Shown piece by piece: positions 50,701 to 60,900 of a stretch of 64,000 nt of DNA. Source of the stretch: Gordionus sp. m RMFG-2023 (lineage: Eukaryota > Nematomorpha > Gordioida > Chordodea > Parachordodidae); assembly GCF_954871325.1 (NCBI RefSeq), contig NC_088775.1:81507561-81571560 (forward strand), given 5' to 3'. The notes under the pieces are model-generated. The model searched no databases. It was not told where the DNA came from and worked only from the letters and a program-made list of their open reading frames with translations. Numbering within the stretch: the first letter of the stretch is position 1; every line of letters begins with the position of its first letter. The position numbers and the translations under genes are program-made.

Positions 50701-50915
50701 AATCTAAAAATCATGACACTAACGTTCAGATATTGTCGGAAAGAATGGGAGACAAATTAAATATAAATGATTCTGGAGATCACGATGACTCAACAACACC
50801 CGATCAAGTTAAGGATACGAATACTCATCAATTACTGCTTCCCAATAGCGATAAAGTGGTCAAAAAGAAGAATAAGAAAAATAAGAAAAAAATAATTATT
50901 GAACCTGATGCTTGA
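47725..50915 (+). CDS. NAA10: N-alpha-acetyltransferase 10, catalytic subunit of NatA
   Basis: Transfers acetyl from acetyl-CoA to the N-termini of nascent proteins at the ribosome, normally with NAA15. Six exons in phase: 47725-47745, 47793-47891, 47933-47991, 48188-48394, 50122-50200, 50571-50915, giving 269 residues. The GNAT fold is complete and close to human NAA10: start [19 protein letters not shown] with the catalytic-site Glu at residue 24, [29 protein letters not shown], the acetyl-CoA binding motif RRLGLA at residues 82-87, [17 protein letters not shown], and [16 protein letters not shown]. The last exon is a charged disordered tail ending in a lysine block ([10 protein letters not shown]) and TGA. 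Introns 1-3 are about 40-200 bp; intron 4 is 1.7 kb and full of transposons. Identity is secure. Confidence 0.96.
48490..48709. mobile_element. hAT MITE (220 bp) in NAA10 intron 4
   Basis: Terminal inverted repeats TAGTGTTGTTAAA.GGCTCG and their complement, with perfect 8-bp target duplication TCTCCTAC at 48,482-48,489 and 48,710-48,717. Closely similar to the copy at 54.4 kb. Non-coding, so it depends on a transposase elsewhere. Confidence 0.9.
49745..50090. mobile_element. MITE with TATATGTTAGCGTC ends in NAA10 intron 4
   Basis: About 346 bp. Long terminal inverted repeats begin TATATGTTAGCGTC on both strands and continue into TTTTTCC/TTTTCTGGCAATGT. Inner inverted TTTTACCGGAAAT segments make a hairpin. 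The TA ends suggest a Tc1/mariner-type target but do not prove it. Confidence 0.75.
50344..50492. mobile_element. GGCCCGG-family MITE in NAA10 intron 5
   Basis: About 150 bp. Ends CAGAGACTGCAGATCCGG and, on the other strand, CAGATCTGCAGAGGTAC. Internal GGGCCGGGCC. Same family as repeats at 4.86, 16.8, 26.1, 32.6, 39.7 and 43.3 kb. Confidence 0.6.
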
Positions 50916-51921
50916 TATGTATTCTTTTTACTAAGTCGTTTTTTTGATTTAATTTGGATTACGGATATTTAAGAAAATAGTTAAATTAAATATGTCATTA
51001 TATATATTTTCACTTTTAATATTTTAAGGTAATAAAAGTGAAATGCATTTACTATTAAAAAAATTTGCTAGAAAATTGATAATTTATTTAAAAATTTTAT
51101 GCAACTAATTTTTTACAAAAATTAGATATATTTTAAAAAAAGACACTGGACAAAATTAAAATACTCTAATTTAAATATTTTGTTAAAATTAGTGTTAATC
51201 TGTCAGGGCCTTTTTATGTCCTTAGATGGATTAATGAACAGGCACTTGCCGAAAAAACTCCCCTGTATAAAAAGTTTTTTAAAATAATTTGCCTATCCCT
51301 GGAGGTAGGTTATAGTTTTAGAAAAAACCCATTTTCGTTTTTTTTTAGAATTGGTTGAAATTGGAGTGATTACTCAGCTATACTAATTCATATCCATTAA
51401 AAAAATAGGTTGTATAAATATGATTTAATAGAATTAAATACATGAATTCAAGGATCATTTATTATTATTATATGTATCGTCTATAAATAAATAGGAAATA
51501 TCATAAATGTAAAAGTTCGCTTATAATAAATATAGAAAACATTTGCAAGAGTCAAAGTTTACAAAATTTTATACAATTAAAAATTTAATGAAGGTTCTTT
51601 TTAAAAAAACTAACATACATAATATAATCCTATAAATATATATTTTTTAAAAAAGGATATATTCATTGCATAATTTTAAGAATTAAATTATTTTTATTTA
51701 CAATTAAGATTTTGATAAATGGGAATGCGAATTTGATTTTAAAATTTTAAATTCGATGTATTGCTATTTTAAAAAAACAAGAATTATTAGAAATCACGTT
51801 TGAATAATTTAGTCCATAATTTTACGAGTAGGTTAATCTGAATTTAATGTAAAGGAATGAGTAATTTCTGATTTATAAACTTTTCTTAAAAAAATGATCT
51901 CCCTCTAGATAGTCATTTAGG
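50916..51921. other. Convergent intergenic region
   Basis: NAA10 and Scribble end toward each other here. AT-rich, no gene; both 3' UTRs and polyadenylation sites should lie in it. Confidence 0.5.
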
Positions 51922-54900
51922 TTATTTATGAGATCCGTGATTTAGCATGTATCTTTCCTCGCTAAGTATCCTGTTAATTTTAGAGGGATTATTCAATCCA
52001 TGGTCCATATGATTGCCCAAGTTAGGCCTAAAAAAAAGCATGAAAGCAAAAAATTAAATTAGAGCAAAAATCTTATTAAAAGCGGATTTGAATAGACGCA
52101 TTTTTAGGTTCCCTTACAAATTTCTGAAAATAATATCATATATTTTTCTAATATTTAAATTGCAAACTTATATTAATTTTATAAGCAAAAAAAGTTAAAA
52201 TTATTTTAAATTTGATTCTTAAAAAATTTGTAGTAAGAATTAGGCCCGATTAAAATTTTAACCAAAATAATATAATGTAAGCCTCAAGATTTGGCAGAGG
52301 CCGAAATCTTTCTGCTTCCTATGAGCAAAATCTCCAGGTTTATGTAATATTATTTTAGTTAAAAACTTAAAAGGGTCGCAAAAATCGGGCAATTTTACAA
52401 CACTAGTAATAATACTAAAATAGTATAGTATTATTATTGTAAATTAAACTGAAATCTAAATATATATTTATAATATCAATACAAATTTCCGTATTATATT
52501 TCGAAACGTTTTCAACCGTTTCATATTTTTTCCTTTTGTAACAAAAAATATAACTAGAATTTAAGAAAATAATTACTCGGAAATACCATCCAAATCCCTA
52601 GATATTGTTAAACGTACAATAGGACTAAAGCTGGCAGTTAACAATGTTACCGCTTGATCATGCCTCGCATCCATCATATCTATTCCATTTATCTGATAAG
52701 ATTGTTTTGCACAATTTTTTTAAAATATTAAATTGCTAAGGCATTTACGGTAATATCTCAAAAGAATAGATAAAGAGTAAATTTTAGATTTGAAAATTAA
52801 ACTTACAGTTACGATTTGATCCCCAATTTTCAGTTGTTTAGAATTATCAGCCACACCTCCGGGAACAATGTCTGATATGTAGATTGGTTGCTATTAGAAT
52901 TTTTTTTAAATTAGCTATAAATGTAACATACTGCATGCATAAATTCTAATAAAACAATTTGCATAATGAAATAATGAAAATATTTGAGAGAAATATATTT
53001 TAAAGAATTATAAAATTTGTACATAATTTTTGTTTATAAAATCGTTTTGATCTTCATAATCATAACAATGGGAAGAAATTTAAGACAATAAATCATTACA
53101 TCATCAGTGATAATATCTTGGTTTGTTTCGTGTAAGGCTTGAAGAATAGAAGCAGTCGCGGTGGGATGCATTTTACCTCCCGCTATACTAAATCCGAGGC
53201 CCGTTTTTGTTTTCAGTAGAGATACATGGATAAGCTTTTATATTAGTTTTATTTTCAAAAACTTATCGTTAATATCAACAGAATACGCCTAATGCAAATA
53301 TTTTGATTTTATTTATAAGTTTCAAAAAAATAATAATTCCCTTATGACTATTGCAGACTTGGCTTGCTTAGGTCGTAGTAAAAAAATAAGCACGACCCTA
53401 AAAAATTTTTAACATCAATAAATTTGCAAAAATATATGAGGGCTTTACAATCATTTAACTCATATTTTTCCCTTTGAAACAAATAACAACACCCAAAATT
53501 ATTCAAAATCCACATTTATAAATTCTAGATCAGGCCATAAAATGATCAAAGATAAAAATCCAGGCTTGGCCAGGAACTTTCCATGAAAAATAATTTTTTT
53601 CAAATATGAGCTTGGCAGTGTTACTATAACCTCTGAAACAAGCCTCTGCTATATAAATAGTATATTCGAAAAATAAATTTCACCTTTTTGTTTTTGTTGT
53701 GTCGGGAAGGGGAAATTCTGTTGAAAATACTGGGAGTATTAATTTTAGAAGGCATCGAAGTTTTTATCGAATCTAATGGTGAATGCTGAGATTTCTGCGC
53801 TATAATGTGAAAAATAACTAGTTATTGTATAAATTAGAGTAAGGCATATTTGTTTAGATATATTAATTATTTAAGCCTTATCCAATTTTATACTTACTTT
53901 TATTTCTGTAAATTGAAATAAGAAATTTATGGTATGCTTTCTCGAATATTTTTTTCTCAAAAAGGAATTGACTATTCAATTTTTATTGACAGTTAATTTT
54001 TTATAAAATTTATTTATATTTGAAGGTTATTAATAATTATTATTTTTATATCAAGTCAGTAATATGTTTTTTATAAAATAGAGATCATTTTTATCATTAT
54101 CCAAAAAATATATACTATATTTTTTAATTTCTTGGATAATTAAAAAAAAAAAATTATTGAGAAATTCTTGCGACAATATAAAAAAGATAAAAGAATTATT
54201 TTAATTAATAGTGAATAAACAAGAGTTGATAATAATTAAAGTAAAGAGTTAATCTACTATTTATCCAAACCTGGGGTATCCTGCATGTTTAAAAAATAAT
54301 CTGGATTAAAATTTATAGCTATCTTTTTTATTTGCTATATATCGGTATGTAAATAGAGATATACCAGGTAGTGTTGTTAAACGGCTCGTTTTGAGCCGAT
54401 TTTTAAAAACGGCTAATTCAATATTTCATCCAGAAAAATACCACGCAAACCTGAAGATTTTGCTCATAGAAGGAACAAAGGTCTAGAAATATATTAACGA
54501 AATCTCGAGACCTCGGCAATATTTTTCTGGCTAAAATATTGAGTTAGCCGTTTTAAAAAATCGGCTCAAAACGAGCCATTTAACAACACTAATACCAGGG
54601 GCCTGGATCTTAGTTCTTTTGATAAGGCCGGTTCTTTTTTTTATATAATATAAAGTATTATTTAAAGTAACAACCAAAAAAATTTAAATGTATAAAATTA
54701 TTAAAAGTCGATTGATATTTTAATATATTTTTAATTGAATTAAATTTACATTCCACGTGTATAAATTAGGTGTCAATAAATATTTTTTTTTATAAATCCG
54801 GTATGTCATTAGTGAAAACTGTCTGTAATATGTAGAAGTTCTATTGTGGAAAAAAATGTTGAATGACGTTTCCTTTTATTTTTGACGAATGCATTCGCGT

Positions 54901-57900
54901 TCATGTTCACTAAATTTTTAAAAAAATCTTCCTATTTTTATTTATATGAAAATAAAAATTATTAATTTTAACCGAATTTTTTAAGATAAAAGGGTTATTT
55001 TTTAAAATCCAGCTACTTCCTTTATTACATTTGAAATCAATCATTAAAAATCTAAAATAAAATAATTTTTGCAGTTATTAACCAGGTATAAGGTTCAAAA
55101 TATTTTAAATTTGATCAATATTGTGAACATGGAACAAACATGATGGACCTAATTTTTAATAGCAAACTAATCCGAGACATTTCCAAACCGGGCGGCGAAC
55201 TTAATCTGCAAAAGCGGTCACTATTAAATTTTTGGACAATTCCCACCAAAAAATAATTTCAAATGATAAGAACCTGAGTCCAAAACCCTAGAGTTTGTCT
55301 TAAAATTAAATCGAAAAAGATTGTTTATTAATATTCTGATAATTATGACCAATTTAACGTTCACGGCACTTAAAAAAAGTAAGTTTGAAGTGGAAATGTA
55401 AAATATAATTTACAGATATTGGAAATGTTCGTGGTAGAGGTAGGAGTTAGGATGAGATTATTGTTTAACGGCAGAGATAAAGGTTTGGGTGGTATAGGAG
55501 GATTTTTAACTACTATGTCCTTGGGTAATATGGATTCGGACGCAATCGATCTGACAACGTATAAGGTCAATGGTAGAGATTTATCGCAGGTTTTCAAAGT
55601 TTCGACGGCATTAGCATGTGATATTCCGACAGTGAAATCAGAGTTGTTTACCTTCAAAGGGAAATATTTAAATCAGGTGTAATTAAAATGAGAATTTACA
55701 GGTAAAATTTTACTATCAATTATTATTTAATTTTCAATAAAGATGGAATTATTTTCAATAACCGATGAAATATTTAAAAAAATATATTGATAATTTATAA
55801 ACAATTTTGCTTAAATTTGTAAAATATTTAGAAAATCATTAATAGATAAATTTCATAAAATGGTATATATACCTCTAAAAAATAAAATAATTTTAACACC
55901 CTATACCCTAATAATTGTGAATGTATAATTATGCATTAAAAATAATCTGAAATCAATTACAATAAATAAAATAAATGACATTATAATACAAGAAAAAGAC
56001 ATTGAAAGTGCGATAATAGGATTGGGTCCTAATGATCTTACAAAGGTATTAAATATTTCATCAATTTATCAAAACTGGGCTGAGATGACAAATTCCCGAA
56101 ATAGAGAAATACTGTTAAGTACACTTAAAGAAAACGGTAATGATAAACTGATTACCTTAACAGGTGGTCAATTAGTTATACTCATAACTTTAGGAACTGA
56201 AAAACTTAATCAAGCTAAAAGACCTAGAGTTGAAAGATAAAACAATAAAGCCATAAAATAATTTTCTAGCATAAATCTTCAATTTCAATTAATATAAAGT
56301 AAATATAGAAATTTATATATATTAAGAATCTCTGTAAAATTTGCAATTTAATGATATATAATTCGACACATAAAATAAATATAGATTTCTATATAATCTT
56401 AAAAATTTTACAAAAGTATTTTTAATTAATCAAAAAAATTTCTATTATATATTGAAAACATCATTAAACTGCAAATTTGATGAGGAATCTAAATATATAA
56501 TTATTAATTGAAACTGGAAATTTTTATCAATAATATTATTTCTAAAATATTTTCGTGATTTTGGCCAAATACTTTCATGAACATAATTTTTTTTTGATAG
56601 TTTTTTTATATTTTCTAGATTTTGGGGTATAATCACATAGATATTTAAAATTTTGTATAAAAATTAAGAAAATCTTTTTCTTGCAAAGTTATATAAAATT
56701 GTGAATTCTTTAAAACGGTTGTTAATGTTAGAAAAAAAACTAAACCTTGATAATTTTGTCTCCTGTTCTCAAACCGGCTTTGTAAGCTGGCCCATCGATC
56801 GTTACTCTTGATATGAATACGCCCTTTAAAAATATGTTAATATCGATTAGATTGCATTTTTAAAAAAATAATATATTTAAAAAATGAGCAAATTAGTGTG
56901 ATACTCTTTTTTACCCTTAGTTTATCAAATAAATGTCCGAAAGGACCCTATATAAAAATAATAGACTTTTATACTTTTTTAACATTATTCATTTGTGCAA
57001 TCAATTTAGAGGGGGGGGGGATTATAAAAATGTAGGGTAAGAAAAAAATAGCTAAAGTCCCGACAAAAATATTGCTCGTCCTTCTTAATCCTGGGAGGAA
57101 TCTGGCATATTTCAAAAATTAAGGTATGTTGTTATTTAATTATTATTATTATAAGCATTTGCGTAATTACCTGATCGTCATCTCTGTAAGGCGCAGACCC
57201 AATACCGCCAGCTATACTTAACCCGAATCCATTAAGAGTTATGTCCTCTCTATCGATGACAAATCTTAGGGCGTTGTTATGGACAACATCGAAATCTTTA
57301 TGAAAGATTTCTTTAAGTTGTGAACCTTCCCGGACAGAGTTCCTTTTAAGGGTCTCCTTTTCTGTTTCCGAAATTTGGTAAGGATTTAAAAAGGCAAGTC
57401 TATCTTCTATGTTTATTTTTTCAACCAATTGCTGCACATCGGGACAACCTATGAAAGGTCTTTCCGAGTCGATTATCTTTTCTATTACCTTATCTCGTTG
57501 CTTAAATATAAAATTTTAAAATACAGAGGGTTAAATAATTAGTTGTAACAAGTTATCAAAATTTTTCTATCCCATAAAAACAATGAATCTTTAATATTTT
57601 ATTCTTAGGAACATATTTAATAAATATTTATTTCCTTTCGATTTTTATCTAAATCTGTAAAAAAAATTTGAAACTTTAATTTTTAAATTGTCTCCTCCTT
57701 CCAGATTCAATGGCACGTTGACTCTTTTATTCTTGAGGGGATGGGGAGTGTCTATGCGTTTCAGAACTGGTTCCCCTTCCTCGTAGACCATTTTATCGCC
57801 ATCTGTCAAATCACGAGATTGGGTCGAAGAGAGATTAGAAAAGGCGACAAATTTAGAATTGGGAGACATTTTATCGTTTTTAGTTTGTTTTTTGACGTTT

Positions 57901-60900
57901 TGCGGGGATGGATTGTGGGGGTTTAATAGGCGAGGGGAAGAAGAATTCGTAGAGGACGAAGAGGAGGTTATAGAGGCCTGGGACCATTTGGCCGGATCCG
58001 CGTTTCTTACGAGGGAGTTTTCCTTGATTAGGTCTTCTGTAGTAAGTTAAACATAATTTCTTTATATTTTGTCCTATTATTTCATGTCCGTATGTCATGG
58101 GCAAACATTTTGTATATAAACTAAAGTATATGTATGTAACAACAGCGTTCTTAAATTTTAGCATTCTAGCTCTTATAATTTTGGGGGATATCAAGAGTCA
58201 AAATAAAAAACCTATTTTTACGTTTACCATTGTCGTTCAATTAAAGATAACTAAGTACTAGAAACTACATCATTATAAATAAGTAGTGCTGTAAACGAAC
58301 GCGTTCAAAATGAAAGCGTTCGGGAACGAAGTTCGTTTTTTTTGAAAAAAAATGATGAACGGCATTCCTTTTATTTTTGACGAACTTTGAACGTGAACGC
58401 TTTCCTTTTCTACGACGAACGCGTTCGAATTTAACGTTCGTTCAATTTTAAAAATATTTTATTTATTTGAAAAATTTATATTTCCGAATTTTTTTAAAAA
58501 AATGTATTATTTATATTTTTTAATCGGCTGTGTATTTCCTTTTCACATTTCAATTTTTTTAACACATAGTTTATTAATTTAAATATTATTGTTTATATTT
58601 TAATTTAATAGATTAGCATAAGCATGGATATTATTATTTAATCCTCCTCATCTGATTCTGAAAATCCAAAATCAGATGAATTATCATTACTATGTCCAAA
58701 TATGATAAATGTTTTACTAACATCCTCTATTGAAGAAACTAATCCAATGCTTACCAAGTGTAAATTGTGACCAAAAAGTATTATATTGTCAAAATCTTTA
58801 GGTTCCAATTTAAAACGACATTTGATTTTAATATTAATTATTTGATTTTATATGATATAACTAAGTTAAATCATTAAATTTGAAGAAATAATACTTTTGG
58901 GATATTTGACTTCAACAATAGTGATAGTTATTTTAAAATTAAAAAAATTAGTGGCCTCAAATTTGGTCAACCATTGATAGACGCCGTATTAAATGGGATT
59001 AATAAAAGGTATTAAACCTATCACTCTCAATTATTACTTATATTTTATTTTTTTAAAGATTTGAACATATATATAAGGATCAATATGTTCTTTCTGAAAT
59101 TGTACATCCAGCATTCAAACTTCAATGGCCATGGATAAAACTTCCACAGAACGAACCTATTAAAAATAAACTTATAGCGTCATTGAAAAAACTGCTATGA
59201 AAACCCTAGAGAACTGTTAATTTCGAGATATCCTTTTTTTTTGTAGAGTAGAGAATGGATTAAAGGAGGATAACTTATCTCAATTTTTTGCAAATAATAA
59301 AACAATATATTTTTAATTAATTATCCACGTTAAAAGAGCTGTTTATTAAGTATAATACCACAATCCCCTCATCTGCCCATGTAGAGCGCGTTTTTGGTTT
59401 GCTAATGCCGTATTAACTGCCAAGTGTTCCTGTCTATCAGATAAATATTTTGAAAACAATTGTTTATAAATTTAATAAGAAAAATTTTTTATAAATAAAA
59501 ATATCTTTTTATTCGCTATATTATATTATATTATCAAAATAAAACTATATTATTTTTTAACATGGCTAAAATAAATTGTACTTAAAAATATAAGTTTTTA
59601 TAATATCATAAAATTTTGAACGGTTATATGAACGTGAACGCGTTCATTTTTTTTGAACATGAACTTGAACGTGTTTGATTTTTGTCAATGAACGTTGAAC
59701 GCGTTCGATTTTTTTAGAAATGTTTACAGCACTATAAATAAGGATTCTAATATTAAAATAAAATGATATTCTTATTTTTTGAAAATATTTTCATTTTTCT
59801 TTAAAAGCATAAAATCCTTGTAAAAAAATAATCAATTTTTCCGATTTTTATAAATTTTAAACAAATGTCATTAAGACCTACCTCTAAAATAAATTAATGC
59901 CGAAATTTAAAAAAAACACTAATAACAAAGAATATTTTTTTAAACATAATATAGAATTAATTGTTCTAAATATAAAGGCATATATATATATAATATTCAT
60001 ATTATAGTAACAGCAATAAATATTTTAGGCAATATTTGAATTTTTATAGGTAAGAAAATATTTAAAATAAAATAAATAATATGTATTATATCATTTTTCC
60101 AAAAAATATTTTTCAAACTTTCCAACCTCAGATTTTTTTAAATCTTAATTTTTTTTATAATGTACTATAAGATTCATTACTGAAATAAAAACTATCATAT
60201 ATACTTTCTAAATAATATTAAAACAATTAATTATATTATATTACCTAATGAACAAAAAATAACCTTTGTTTATTTTAATGTTTTTATCGATTTACCTCAG
60301 GGTCCAAACTGTAAAGAATATTGGTTTGATTCAGAAAAAAACAACGGTTCAGGGTTGGATTCGTTAAAAATAATAATATAGGTTCGGCCTAAAACCTTTA
60401 TCAACCGGTTCAAACCTTTTCGCATACTAGTTTGGTAAAGAAAAAAAAATTTTTTATCACTATTCTCTAAAAAAATAATGTTGAGCCGTCAATTAAAATA
60501 TTTTCAAGATTCTCTTGTCATATTATATCTGTAAGGTGGAAAAACTGAGAACATTTAGATATGATAACTTGAGTAGCCAGCACCGTCAAATAGAAATATA
60601 AAAAACATGCCTTAAAAATAATTACTATTTATTAAAGTTAAAATATTATTAAGTTAAACAAGTCCGCAGGCATTTTTAGAGATTCAGGTGACACATAATT
60701 TAACGGTTCTGTAAATAATAAGGTTTGAATCTCTGATTTCCCAATGAAAGCGAAAACTTTACATTCCATTTTTTTATGCAGATATAGAATGATCTTGGTG
60801 ACATTTATTTATATAAAAATTGGAGAAACTTATTATTTCTTAGAAGGTTTTTATAAGGTTAAATGGACCCTCACATTAAAAATAAAAATAATATGTCTAA

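Noticed and set aside
55419-55682. 87-residue plus-strand open frame
   Set aside because: It is the antisense of the Scribble exon that finishes PDZ1, whose minus-strand product matches PDZ text and fits in phase.
57741-58194. Several open frames around 57.7-58.2 kb
   Set aside because: Shadows of the 362-bp Scribble linker exon on the minus strand.
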